Shown: positions 47,890 to 59,090, counted from the first letter of the stretch. The stretch is DNA of 64,000 nucleotides from Ditylenchus dipsaci (GCA_004194705.1 SADC01000904.1:372001-436000), one strand, 5' to 3'. A program made the numbers and translations. The notes: a model not told the origin generated them from the letters alone.

Positions 47890-50800
47890 TTACTTTTCGT
47901 CTTTGAAAATAGAATGACAGCCTTCCGCATCCGGTTCTGAAGGTTTGAAGTTTTTGGGTAGGTTGGGACAATCAGTCTGAAAAAACAGCTTTGGTAATGT
48001 GTTTTTATAAGCACAACTTGATTCCATACTCTCAAACAAAACAGTTACAAACTTAATAAGAAACGACTTAATAAGAAACTTGCCTCTTTTACACACACAT
48101 TCTTCTTGCCATTAACGTCGGCACGGGCATAACCCTGCAAAATTGAGCAATACTTCTTTTGTACCAAATTTACTTCTTTTTGTATCAAATTAGACAAAAC
48201 CACCGGGATTACCGATCACTTTCGAAAGTAGCTCCGATGACGGCTTAATATTTTTCTACCATATTTAGAGCAGCTTTGCAAAATAAAGTTTTTCGCAAAA
48301 AAAGTTGCCTTATGTGGCCGAGGTAAAATTTTCGGTATGAAAACTTTGGGTCGCCTTGCTCTCACAAGCCAAATTTTTGCTCGGAATGCTCAAAACATGG
48401 TGAAATTGGCGTAGAAAAATTGTTAGGTCATCACTGGAAAGAAATTTGAAGTTGCTTGGTCTACTTATAATTTTGGCTAATTTGGTTAAAACAATTCATT
48501 TTATGAATTTTTAATCGTGAGTCTTGCTCGGAAACATGTCTAAGGTAAGTGGGTGAAAGTTCTCTATGCCTCCGAACAGGTCTTAGAGGCAGGGATGAGC
48601 ATTTTGGTCTGAAAAGACCCCTTTTACTATAGGTCTATGAAAAATACATTAATTAAGTGATCCAGTCAATTCTGTAATTATTCTGTTTGATAATAGTTTT
48701 TTAGAGACTGTAAGCACAACTTGATTCCATACTCTCAAACAAAACAGTTACAAAATAGGCTGGATCAATTTAATATCTACATTTTTAGACCTACCGAATT
48801 TCCTCTAATAAGCGCCCCCCCCCTCGTTCAAAATCGTGTTTGTGGCATTGCGTTTTTGACCCACTTTTTGAAAACTTTTCTCAGGCAAGTTATGCCTCAA
48901 TTTGTAGCCAGTGAGATGAGCTACAAATTGAGGTATAACTCGCCTGGGTGAAAAACAAAATGTCAAAAACAAGATTTTGAAAAGGGGGCGCTTATTAGAA
49001 GAAAAAACGGTAAACGCTCATCCCTGCTTGGAGGTATTTATTTCAAATGCCTTATTCCCGAGAGGCTCTCACATTTTAAAAATTCACCCTGCAAAATTGG
49101 TCCTAATTTAGGAATTTTGCTTTTCAAAAAAATTTAAAAGTAAGACGAAAACTACTTTTTCTGCCTTATTTGGTTCTAGGTCTCGTCCTACTTCGTACTT
49201 GATTCAGTTCGTTATTTAAAAAGTATTTCATTCATTTTTTGGCTGGAAAGTGAACTTTTTGTTGAAATGTGTCACTTTCTTCGTTGTAGAAGCTGTTTTA
49301 AGGAATTCGGTGGTTTTGAGATGGCCATAACTTTTTTTTAGTCACTAACAAAAAGTGGCAATTTTCAGCCAAAAGGCTGAAAAGTAGTTTTACGGTTTCT
49401 TTGTACCGCCCTAATTCAAAAGACATTGGTCGTACTTGCGATAAATGGCGATGGTCACACTAATAAAAATCGAAAAAAGTGTATCGAGTTGGGATGAATA
49501 CAATTTTCTCAAATTGAGTAATGTTTAAATTTGAGATTAAGATTAAAAAAAGTATTTGTTTGTATTCTTCGCCTTACATTATTGCATTTGCATCCAGGTT
49601 GAGCGCAGTAGTCCACCTGCAACATTAGTTAACTGTAATTTAAGTAAGATAATAAGTACCCCTTTTCTCATTCCATTGGTGCTAGGCACATCTTTGGAAG
49701 ACACTCTGCCTACAGCCACAAAGTTCTTGCAATACAAATCCTCGCATTTGGGACATTCCAAACATTCAAGCATAATCAAATTATACAAATATTTCTTTAG
49801 TTTGTACCTTCATAGTGTTCATTTTGACCACACTTCTTGATACAATCTTGAACCGGAACACAAGTGCCACTCCCGTTGAATTCTCGCACGTAACCTTCGT
49901 CGCATATACCTCAAAATTCCATATATTTGGAGTTTTCATCACAAATAGTGCTGGAACCAGCATAGCTTGGGGTGGCTCGATCAGATCCAAAAAGTTTTTG
50001 CTTTAAAAAAACAACATTTCTTTGATTGTTTTTTTGTTTTAAAATCTTTTTTATTTATTGTTATGATTAGCTCACCTTTCTAGCTACAAAATAAGGGGGT
50101 GGGGATAATTCGCTTGACAGCTGTCTTCAAAACTGGGTCAAAATACAATGCCAAAAACACTACAGTCGAACCTCGCTATAGTGGCACCCCGCTATAGCGG
50201 CACCATGGGCGCAGCCAGGGGGGGGGGGCGAAGTATAGCCCCCCCGTCAGGTTTTTCGAAAAAAATTGTTAAGTAAAAACACTATAAAACTCAAAAACGG
50301 TGTAGGGAAATGACCTCTCGGGGGGCTTCGAGCTATCTTTGGGTACAATTAATGTCGAAGCATCGGTTACAGCTGTTAGAGGGTTTTTTTTACTACAGTC
50401 GACGCTCGATTTAGTGATCACCCGATTTAGTGTTCAGCTCGATTTAGTGTTCATCTAAACCCAACTTATTTAGTCAGCGGCTAAGTAAAATGACTAAAGT
50501 CGACCCTTGATTTAGTGTTCAGTTCGATTTAGTGTTCACCTAGAGCGGCCCAGAGTGAACACTAAATCGAGCGTCGAATGTACTTTCAATATGCACTTTT
50601 ATTCAAATATCATACCAATCAAAACTATCAAAATACATCAAACGAAACCCTTAAGCTCAATGGTCTTAAATAAACTAGTTTATGACTGCTATTCGAGGGA
50701 AAAAGGATGAAAATTTAAAAGACAAAACAACAATACACTAGACACAAGAAAAATAAATAAATTTCACTAGGTGGAGTCGAACCAGTGAAGGTGCGGGTTA

Positions 50801-51707
50801 TCTATGAGGTGCGAAAAATACATCGGAATTTAGGTTAGATTAAAAGCTTGGCATTTGAGATTCAATTGACCTGTTTTAGTATTGAGCCACTTGCAAATTG
50901 TTTTGGTCCAGCACTTTTCGCTATAGTGGCAATCCAAGGCCGGTCCCATGGGGTGCCAATATAGGGAGGTTTGAGTCAGATCGTTTGACTGTATTTGGAA
51001 TCGAGGGCTGTTCTATTAGACGAATATGCTTTAAATCGAAAAAAGCCCGAAAACTTGGAACTTTTCGAACAAAAACACTTTTTGAGTACCAATGAACCCC
51101 AAAAACGCCGCACTACATGGTGGCCCAAAATCACTAAAACTCACATCCAGGCTCATAGCAATTGGCAGAATTTCGTTGTTCCACTTTAATGATATGCACT
51201 GTGTCACTGCAAATTAAAACATACGAAAACAGGAAAAAGAAATACCAACCAAGTCAAGTCGGCACACCGAGGGCATCTATCGTAGTGGGCATGTGCAGGG
51301 CAAGCTGCAACAAATCTATTTTAAAAACAACCCGCTATTTTTAACTTAAAAAAATGCATACGGGGCTCAAAACAGTCAGTCTCTTGGACGCATTTGGACT
51401 TGGGATCAGAGTTGCGCCGAACATAGCCCTTTTTGCACATGCACTTGGGTCCAACCGACAATAGTTGCCTTGAACTTCAGAAATAGAACAGGTCTTAGTT
51501 AGGTCACAGTCTCGGGATAATCTACAGCAAACACATTTGTGCTTATTCAGGTCCAGCAAAAAAATTACGGGCAAGTAATGATATCACACCAGGCATCCGG
51601 ACATTGCGGGCAGGTCACGTACTAAATGTATTGACAGTGTGGACAACAGAGTTTGGAATTAAAAAATGTATTTACCTCTTCATTTTGAGGACAAACTGGG
51701 TCTTCAT
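47890..51707 (-). CDS. Secreted protein with three TIL (trypsin-inhibitor-like) domains, 5' end missing
   Basis: Exons on the minus strand: 51707-51676, 51621-51569, 51521-51362, 51304-51246, 51206-51145, 49909-49808, about 49760-49670, 49616-49578, 48134-48084, 47976-47890 (stop 47890, AATAAA beside it). TIL domains are cysteine-knit serine-protease inhibitor modules. Domain 1 has CPQNEEYVTCPQCPDAWC, CRLD, CMCKKGYVRRNS and KCVQETDC; domain 2 CPAHAHYDRCPRC, CYEPGC, then CDEGYVREFNGSGTCVP; domain 3 CGQNEHYE, ECPKCEDLYC, CAQPGCKC, GYARADVNGKKNVCV. The signal-peptide exon was not found upstream. The intron before the last exon has a GC donor (48083). Two junctions (near 49765 and 51206/51246) do not join cleanly. 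A one-base deletion is inferred at about 51447. Confidence 0.8.
48785..49013. mobile_element. CCTCTAATAAGCGCC-family MITE in a TIL-gene intron
   Basis: TTTCCTCTAATAAGCGCCCC at the left, GGGGGCGCTTATTAGAAG and AACGGTA at the right; the core has TACAAATTGAGG / CCTCAATTTGTA mirrored words. Confidence 0.75.
49235..49387 (+). repeat. Direct repeat, 152 bp (second copy 51787-51937)
   Basis: Both copies run from TTTTTTGGCTGGAAAGTGAA through GTTGAAATGTGTCACTTTCT, GAATTCGGTGGTTTT and GATGGCCATAACTTTTTTTT to CAGCCAAA-GGCTGAAAA. They are about nine-tenths identical and bracket the 5' two-thirds of the TIL gene. Confidence 0.85.
50161..50977. mobile_element. Pogo-like element with CGCTATAGTGGCA words, plus nested GATTTAGTGTTC MITE
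   Basis: Outer words TACAGTCGAACCTCGCTATAG (50161) and GGTGCCAATATAGGGAGGTT (50955). Inside, 50396-50583 is a second MITE: ACAGTCGACGCTCGATTTAG, several GATTTAGTGTTCA words and the inverted CACTAAATCGAGCGTCGA. A hAT-like start GGGCGCAGCCAGGGGG lies at 50208. About 50765 there is a B-box complement (GGAGTCGAACCAG). Confidence 0.7.
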
Positions 51708-52039
51708 CTCAAAAATTAGAAAAAAATGAATAAATCTGAAATGTGCCACCTTTTGGCATAAAGGTGCCACCTTTTGTTAAGCTAAGTCATTTTTTGGCTG
51801 GAAAGTGAACTTTTTGTTGAAATGTGTCACTTTCTCTATTGTACAAGGTGCTTTAAGGAATTCGGTGGTTTTAAGATGGCCATAACTTTTTTTTAGTGAC
51901 TAACAAAAAGTGGCACTTTTCAGCCAAAGGCTGAAAAACAGCCAAAAGGCCAAAATTTAATCCTCGTCCAAACAAAATATAGTAAGTCTCCTAATTAGCC
52001 GAACCCTTGGTGCATTAAATTTTCCCCAAAAGTTATTTT

Positions 52040-53660
52040 TTATTGACTGTACGTTATAGGGGACACGGACAATTCGCCTCCAGGACAATTCGCCTCCAGG
52101 ACAATTCGCCTCCAGGACAATTCGCCTCCGGGCCGATTCGCCTCCCGGGACAATTCGCCTCCGGGACAATTCGCCTCCAATTACATTTTTTTATTTCCTG
52201 CTCAGTCTGTCAGTTCACTCCACGAACAATAAGCTTATTCTTAGTTTTATTTTTGCAGTTAAGGTAATGTTGTAGTTGTATTCGAATCATTTTTTGAACT
52301 TTTCTGTCAATCCATCACCGGATCACCCTAATTTTCTCATGTTGTTGTCCACATGGTTCATTTAGATGGTCCACTTGGATCATGGAGGCCTCCAGCTAGT
52401 CAAAAAAAATTTCAGTCACTAAAGTTACTCAAATTTTAGATACGTTCATCAAAACAGCTAGTTATATAAAATATCTCAGATTTAGATGGTTTAGATAAAC
52501 TGAAAAACATTTGACCAAATGGACACTCATATGAACCAAGTGGAAACCGACGTCATGTGTTTGGTGTTGCATCTCTTTTTTAAATTGAATTTTATACCAC
52601 GTATTCACCGGAAACCTGTATAACATGGACAATTGCTCCCTGTTCATAAAGGCATTCTCACCCTGCTCAGATAATAGAGACAACAGCTATTTGACTTCAA
52701 AATTTATCGGGCTATAACCAACTTTAGCTGCCTTTCTTTTGAATCAAGTGGACGACCACATGATTCAGTTAGTGCATGGATTATCCAGTAGAATTAAAGT
52801 TGGATCATAAATTTTAAAAGTTCTTTACAAGACGAAAATATTACTATCCGGGGCTTAATTGAACTATACCCCCACATCACTACCTGAGTACAACAAAATC
52901 AAGTGGTCGTCAATTTGGTGCAAATTTTTTTTTACGTTTTTCATATTCGAAACCTGTTTTCTGGACTAATTTGGGCATGCTGAAGATGGTTCGATAATAG
53001 TAAAAGAAGGTTTTGTATGGTATTTTTAGTTATTGGGAAATAATTGAACTTGTCAAAACTAGAAAATAGCTTACAAAACGGCATTTCACCACTATCAATC
53101 ATCTTCAGCATTCCCGAGTTAGTCCAGAAAATAGGTTTTGGAACCCAAAAAAGTAAAAAAAAATTTGCTCCAAGTGGACGACCACTTGGTTTGGTCGGTT
53201 CAGACTACAAAATGTACAAATTTGAAAAGTGTGGACCATTTTGTGTGTGGACCAATTTGGTATGGATCAGTCTGGTGTGGATCGATTCGCTTAACGCCCG
53301 TAACACCTGGACGAGGGATACTTACCTGCAATTGTGAGGATCGCTTCAGTGAACTCAAAATTTACATTTGATAGCATGGTTGGTTTTCGATTTAATTTTT
53401 TTCAAATTTTCAGGCCATCCACGTGAACATACACCTGACCTAAAGGTACCTACCCTGGGTTTTGGGGTCCGGATGGGTGAAATCGCGGTTTCGGTCATAT
53501 CCAACAGGATTTACCACACAATTTCACGTCGAAAAATAAGGGTTCGAATGTGGTATGTTGACTGTGACTTTTCAAAAATTACTTCTACTACTTTTTTTGT
53601 ACCGGAGGCGAATCGGCCCGGAGGCGAGTTGTCCCGGGAGGCGAATTGTCGCGGACCCAC
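52040..53660. mobile_element. Element with AATTCGCCTCCAGG word arrays at its ends
   Basis: Left end 52060-52175 has seven copies of CAATTCGCCTCCAGG-like words after GGGGACACGGA; right end 53605-53660 has the inverted array (GGAGGCGAATTGTC, then GCGGACCCACG). Inside are an AAGTGGTCGTCC fold-back (52905-53195), an additional GTGGACGACCAC word at 52748, and the 150-bp repeat also seen at 533-870. Confidence 0.75.
52905..53195. repeat. Fold-back element, AAGTGGTCGTCC family, copy 3
   Basis: Begins AATCAAGTGGTCGTCAATTT and ends CAAGTGGACGACCACTTGG; shares GGCATGCTGAAGATGG and the AAACCTGTTTTCTGGAC word with copies at 87-480 and 22790-23095. Confidence 0.85.
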
Positions 53661-53924
53661 GTTATGGCGATTGTACTTTTATTGTTTGGGACCGACCAAG
53701 AGGTACGTTATAACGAAGAGTACTTTACATTTGAGGTACATTATGTCGGGGTAACGTTTGCCTCAATTATTCCAGGGGCAACCAAATGTTGCTTAGGGGC
53801 AGGTTATAACGAAGGGCACGTTATATCGGGGGTAGGTTATAAAGAAGGGCTAAACTATACTTTAGTGCGGTTGCTCAAAAACGCGTTTTAAGTATTTTTT
53901 TCGACGTAATTCAATGTGAAACGT

Positions 53925-54870
53925 TCAAAAAACATGCTTTAAGGTGTGGGAAAAACCAAAAACCGAAAAAAATTTTTTCGTGTTTTTTTGGTTTTGCCTT
54001 GGGGGACCAAGGCAAATTTTTAAATTTTGATAAGATAAGCTATTTATGATAAGACAAAGACTTCTAACTGTCCTTTTTTATATATTTTTTTTATTTTTGT
54101 TTGCTACTCTTGTTTTTTTGATGAATGAACCAAAAATGAAATATAAACATGCTTTGATTTGCAGGGCCTACTGCATAAAAAAAGTATTATGCGTGTTATA
54201 TATGCATAATTTGCTTATCGAGTGTTTGGTTTCTAGGGTGCGCTTGTGTGCGCATCTCAACTCCAAGCCCCCAAGCCCCCTACGCCCCCGGAGGGGGCGT
54301 AGGGGGCTTGAGAGTTAGAGATGCGCACACTAGCTCACCCTAGAAATGAATCCGAGAATAAAAACATGTAATATGCACAATATTTTTGCCTTGTCCGGAA
54401 ATCGAACACTGTGAAAAAGACCGAAAAATACCAATTTTAGACCAAAAAATGAAAATTTTCCAAAAATTTTTTTTTTCGGTTTTTGGTTTTTCCCACACCT
54501 AAAAACATGTTTTTTGAACGGGTTTGAACGAGTTAGAGATGCGCACACTAGCTCACCCTAGAAACCAAACACTCGATAAGCAAATTATGCATATATAACA
54601 CGCATAATACTTTTTTTATGCAGTAGGCCCTGCAAATCAAAGCATGTTTATATTTCATTTTTGGTTCATTCATCAAAAAAACAAGAGTAGCAAACAAAAA
54701 TAATAAAAAATATAAAAAAAGGACAGTTAGAAGTCTTTGTCTTATCATAAATAGCTTATCTTATCAAAATTTAAAAATTTGCCTTGGTCCCCCAAGGCAA
54801 AAACCAAAAAAAACACGAAAAAATTTTTTTCGGTTTTTGGTTTTTCCCACACCTTAAAGCATGTTTAACT
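53925..54870. mobile_element. CCTTGGGGGACCAAGG-family foldback with GC core
   Basis: 53930-54235 is the inverted copy of 54548-54865 (AAGGTGTGGGAAAAACCAAA, GCCTTGGGGGACCAAGGC, AAGACTTCTAACTGTCC, CATGCTTTGATTTGCAGGGCC). The core hairpin 54234-54346 (CTAGGGTGCGCTTG ... GCTCACCCTAG) is followed by a partly repeated arm. Contains no coding sequence, though the two arms give matching open frames. Confidence 0.85.
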
Positions 54871-55255
54871 CTCAAGCCCCCTGCGCCCCCTTCGGGGGCT
54901 TGAGAGTTAGAGATGCGCGCACGCACTTACCTTAGACATGATTCCGAGAAGTACACTTGATCATAAAATGCATATAGAGTCTATTTTTGCCACGGCCCGA
55001 GTTGAAAAAACATGGTAAAGCAGCTAAAAAAAAGTGGCCCCTGTATTATTCCCTTCCCCTCCCAATACAGCCCATAATCCCCTTTAAACTGCTTTTTTGG
55101 TCCCTTTATGGCAAAATTATTGCATAAAAATGGTTTTTAGACACTCCCAAAAAAGTCGGTTTTTGGGGGGGGGTATATGACAGTAGGTCCGATTTTTGGG
55201 GGGGGGTATAAGAAAGTAGCTTTTTGGGGGGGGGGGTATAAGCCAGTAGCGTCAA
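54868..55255. repeat. Half copy of the 26.3-26.7 kb element
   Basis: Runs from the GC-rich stem through CTTACCTTAGACATGATTCC, GAGTCTATTTTTGCCACGGC and CCTGTATTATTCCCTTCCCC to the G-run/TATATGACAGTAGG words. It differs from 26368-26735 at only a few positions. Confidence 0.9.
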
Positions 55256-55422
55256 TCAAATTAAAAAAAAACTACGAAAAAAAAGCAACAGCGAAAATAT
55301 AGCGACTACGAAAAAAAACGAGTGCGCGCGCAGCGCGCTCAGCTCTGGAAACTAGTAAATAACTTAAACAGGTTAGAAATAAAAAGCAGCTAATTTCACA
55401 GATTAGGCAGTACTTTTCAATA

Positions 55423-55645
55423 TACCGTATTTCCTCTAATTGCCGCCCCCCCCTAACTTCGAGTGGTTTGAAAATCCTGTTTACATTTACTGTTCGAGCT
55501 GTCTAAAAAGTGCCTGCGAGGGATTTCAAAAATCTAACAGGCACTTTTACACAGCTCAAACAGTAAACTAAAACAGGAGTCTTGAACCACTTGAAGTTTG
55601 AAAAAAATTGCATGCTTCTAATTGCCGCCCTGGCGCGGCAATTAG
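55423..55645. mobile_element. ACCGTATTTCCTCTAATTGCCGCC-family MITE
   Basis: TACCGTATTTCCTCTAATTG at the left; AATTGCCGCC/GGCGCGGCAATTAG words at the right, with CCTGTTTACATTTACTGTTCG mirrored by the complement near 55550. Confidence 0.75.
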
Positions 55646-55881
55646 ATACCGCCTTTTTATTAAGTTTGCCAAGTTCGCCAAGTGCCAAGTTCGATAAAAG
55701 TTTTTTATGCAGATCTTTTTCTGACCATCAATGATTAAAAAGTATAGAAAACAGGGGCGGGGCAACTGGGCGTACACCTTTTTGAATTAAGCGTGGGTTG
55801 GTTGTCGACTAATTAGAAGACTTACGGTCTATGTAATTTTATTATCTTAGAAAAAGTAAACGTAAACAACCTCAAAATATT

Positions 55882-55986
55882 AGGTCGTGTCAAAAGTTCG
55901 CACCATTTTTTCAAAAGAAATATTTGTGGCATTGTGCAGGAATTTACTGCGACTTGTCCGTGAAGAAGCAGAAATTTTTGCACATC
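55882..55986. repeat. Single mariner-like terminal repeat
   Basis: TTAGGTCGTGTCAAAAGTTC is identical to the left end of the 16875 mariner MITE; no matching right end was seen before the next gene. Confidence 0.55.
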
Positions 55987-56438
55987 TCACAGCTTTTTAT
56001 AACAGTTAAATTCTTGCTTTTTGCAGATTTTTTGGTTTAATTTTGTCCACTTGCTATAAATATGGTTATAGATTGGTAACCTACCCTCCTCGACTCCACA
56101 CTCATCTTGAATATGTTGCTCAGAGACACATGTCTTCCCGTCTTTACTACGAAAATAGCCAAAAGTGCAGATGGGAATCTTTTTGTCGCAGTTTTTTTCT
56201 GAGTGGTTGCTGTAGCGCACTCGGCAGTCTCCTTCCCATTCTGCAACTTTAGGGATAAAATAGAAACTGCAGGCTTACTTTTATATGGTTGGTTTTTTTC
56301 TTAAATTTTACCAGGACAGCCCATTTGAGAGAATGGAGAGCCTTTGATGGTAGGATTGGGGCCGAAATTCCGATCACCAGGTTTGCCAGAAGAAATCTTT
56401 GGTACTGGAAATTTGCTGTATTTGTGGTGACCTTCTTT
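55987..56438 (-). CDS. 3' exons of a cysteine-rich secreted (TIL-like) protein
   Basis: Two minus-strand exons, 56438-56312 and 56246-55987 (stop), joined by a 65-bp GT..AG intron in phase. The upstream exon is Lys/Pro/Gly-rich (KISSGKPGDRNFGPNP); the downstream one has ten cysteines, among them GCPVAEWEGDC, NCDKKIPICTFGYFRS, GKTCVSEQHIQDEC and KICKKQEFNC. The C-x(n)-GYFRS-x-GKTCV order resembles the second half of a TIL domain, and the gene lies on the same strand 4 kb upstream of the three-TIL gene, so they may be duplicates of one inhibitor cluster. Upstream exons and signal peptide not found. Confidence 0.6.
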
Positions 56439-56519
56439 CTGAAGATTCACAGTCAAATTTTATCAATCCATGACTATGATGGTCAGTCACTCTCAGACTG
56501 ATGGTTGGCTGATGAAAAA

Positions 56520-56770
56520 GTTAAAAAATTTAACCTCTACTAATCCGTCAACGAAAATCGGCCAGATTAATGTGGGAGGGAACTTTATATACGCATCCCC
56601 TAAGGTCGGAGATTCAAATTCCCCTTAGTGCGCACCCTATTTATTTTACTCAACTTTTTAGTAAGTGCACTGACATTTGGGTCCAAAAACCACCGAGCAA
56701 TCGATTGCGACTATTTTCAGCGCCGATTCACTGTCAGCAAATGCCCTAATTTTGTGATTTCATGAAAACA
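56520..56770 (+). repeat. tRNA-headed dispersed repeat, second type
   Basis: AACTTTATATACGCATCCCC, a B-box-like GAGATTCAAATTCC, then a T-rich stop and CAATCGATTGCGACTATTTTC. The reverse of 63640-63845 matches it in the same order. Shares the ATACGCATC start with the family at 5707 and 63225. Confidence 0.65.
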
Positions 56771-57634
56771 AAAGAATCGTGTAGGATAGCATGGAATTGT
56801 GAAATGTGCTGTCGATGTTTTAAAAAAGTAAAGAAAAAAATCAAAAATACTTAGAAGCACTTTTTTCTAACATAGATTTTTTGAATGAATGTCCGGCATT
56901 TTTTGTTCGGTCGTTCATTTTTTAATTTTTTATGTCTAGAAAAAGAGCGACTCCCCACAATATTTTGCTACCACAAGGTCGTCAGCGCCTAAAATAAAGG
57001 TTTAAAATTTGACTTAATGAGTATGAATATATTTTATTTCAAAAAACATTTGACGTAAACTTTCTTTCTGTTAGTCATGTTCTCAATATCGACACCAGAT
57101 TCATGTTCAGCGTAGTCAATTTCCTCATAAAACTGCCCTATAAATATCAAAATCACTGTGAAATTCTAAATTCCGGTCAAAAGAATAAATATTTGAATGT
57201 TACAAAATTTTGTTTTTTAAATAGTTATTAGTTAAGCACAATTAAGCATTTGACGAGGAGTTTAATATTTGAAAGGCAGTTTAATATGCAAATTGACTAC
57301 GCTAAACATGAATCCAGCAACTAATTATTCTCCAATTAGTGTTTTGAACTTTCAAGTAATAGCTATACTCTTTTACTGGAGAAAAAAGTTTTTGTTCGAT
57401 TTTGCTCGGTTTCAAGAATTTTATCGAGAATTTTCTCGAAAAGATTTTGCTCGAGCAAAATTCCAACCCTAGGACCATTGCCAAAAAATTTTTAGGCCAT
57501 TTTACCTACACCTTTTTCAAATTTTCGTAAGCATTTTACCTACACCGTTTTTGAAAAAATCTGACGGGGGGGGGGGGGGGCACGAGCTATTGTTCATATC
57601 CACTTGTATTTAGTGGGTATAAGTTGTGATGGCC

Positions 57635-57855
57635 GCCAGTTGGGGGCCGCCAGTTGGGATGGCCGCCAGTCGGGGTGGCCGCCAGCTGGGATTTCACCCT
57701 TCAGAGTGATCTGTGTCTAAGGTATGTGGGTGTGCGCATCTCAACCCCAAGTCACCAAGCCCCCGAAGAGGCTTGGTCGCTTCAAGCCTTAAAGCCGCTC
57801 CAAGCAGCCGATGGGGGCTTAGAGTTGAGATGCGCGCACTCATTTACCTTAGCGC
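57635..57855. repeat. GGCCGCCAGTTGGG array followed by a CTAAGGTA hairpin
   Basis: Four tandem GGCCGCCAGTTGGG-like words at 57635-57695, then GTCTAAGGTATGTGGGTG (57714) and the inverted CATTTACCTTAG (57842) around an AGCCCCC-rich stem. This is the most diverged copy of the core hairpin. Confidence 0.7.
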
Positions 57856-57920
57856 CCACTGAGCGCCCACTGCACCCTCGAGTGTCGCCGAGCGCCTTTG
57901 CAGCTGTAGAAACGACCTAC

Positions 57921-58140
57921 CTTCACTAGCGCACTTTGTGGCTTGATTATTCGCCGTAGTCCAATCTTGGACTTCGCAACCACTTCTTCCTGCTCATCAT
58001 CCACTAGCTCTAAATTTTTCTGCGATCTGTCTTCCGATACACCGCTCTCTTTTGAGGACTTTTCTTTTCCGACTTTTTTCTCAAGATTCTCAGAGTCATC
58101 ATCTATTTTCTTGGCTATCTGGTGCTTGTTTTTGTGATGA
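57921..58140 (-). CDS. Charged coding exon, unidentified gene
   Basis: Open on the minus strand from an acceptor (TTCTGCTAG, 58141) to a donor (AAG|GTAGGT, 57921). It encodes about 73 residues dense in Lys, Glu and Asp: AKKIDDDSENLEKKVGKEK, ESGVSEDRSQKNLELVDDEQ, SKIGLRRIIKPQSALVK. The pattern suggests a disordered intracellular segment, perhaps coiled. No family is recognised. Neighbouring exons were not found; 58480-58600 (-) has a hydrophobic start followed by Cys-rich ICRSCSCSCGSQC, which might or might not belong to it. Confidence 0.5.
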
Positions 58141-58821
58141 CTAGCAGAAGCTAACTAGAAACTGATTATGTTAAGGACTCTTACCGAAAATAATATAAAA
58201 AATACCGTAGCAAAGGCAAAAATTAAGAGCAAGCCAAAAGAGAGCTTCATTGCCTCTCAAAAAAATAATTTTGATTCTTTCCTGCTACTTTGCGTTCTAT
58301 TTATTTTCGCCATTCGTAAAATTAGAAAATCAGCAGTGTGGCTCTGGAATATATTTCCCGTTGTAAAAAACACCATTCTTAACTTAAAGAAAAATAAATT
58401 AGACGTATAATTTTTTCCTGGTAGATCAAAGGCTATTTTAATGATCGGTGAAAAAGAAATAAACCCTAAAATTGTGAAACTGAATAATTTTTGAGTTTGA
58501 TAGCATTGCGAGCCACAAGAGCATGAACAGCTACGACAAATCGAAAATCTGCCTTTTTGCAGGTTTAGTGCTGCTAAAAATATTAATATTGCATATAGCA
58601 CTGGAGTTCCCGAGCGTATTAAATGGTGCTTTGGATGCAGAAGTTTACGCTGATCACGATGGCTGAGAAAAAAATTGCAAAAAGGACGGATCCGGATGGG
58701 TAAAGCAGCATTTGAAAGTAGGTGATTTCACCTATTCTCAACCACCTGGAATTTAAGCAAAATATCGGTGGTACTTACTCGAATTTATTAATCACCAAGG
58801 CGTTTACTGTATATTCTCTTA

Positions 58822-59090
58822 AAGGCCCCTCTCTAATAAAGGCTCCCGTCAATCTTTATATAGTTTTGAGTCATATCCACAGGGGCTTAAAGGAACATAG
58901 CCGTCTCCGACAACGAGAATTTCAAATGTTTGAATTCGCGCGGGACAGTTCTCTTTCGTCTTGCACCGTACTCTTTTGACTTGCTTCGAATGACTCAAAG
59001 AGTACAATGAAAGACGGAAGAAAACTGTCCCGCGCGAATTCAAACATTTGAAATTCTCGTTGTCGGAGACGGCTATGGTCCTTTAAAATT
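58822..59090. mobile_element. AAAGGNCC-family palindrome
   Basis: The arms GAACATAGCCGTCTCCGACA and TGTCGGAGACGGCTATGGTCC are near-perfect inverted copies that continue through AATTTCAAATGTTTGAATTCG and GCGCGGGACAGTT. Confidence 0.85.

Noticed and set aside
54046..54748. Two near-identical hydrophobic open frames on opposite strands
   Set aside because: They are the two arms of one palindrome (53930-54235 and 54548-54865), so identity reflects structure, not a duplicated membrane-protein gene.
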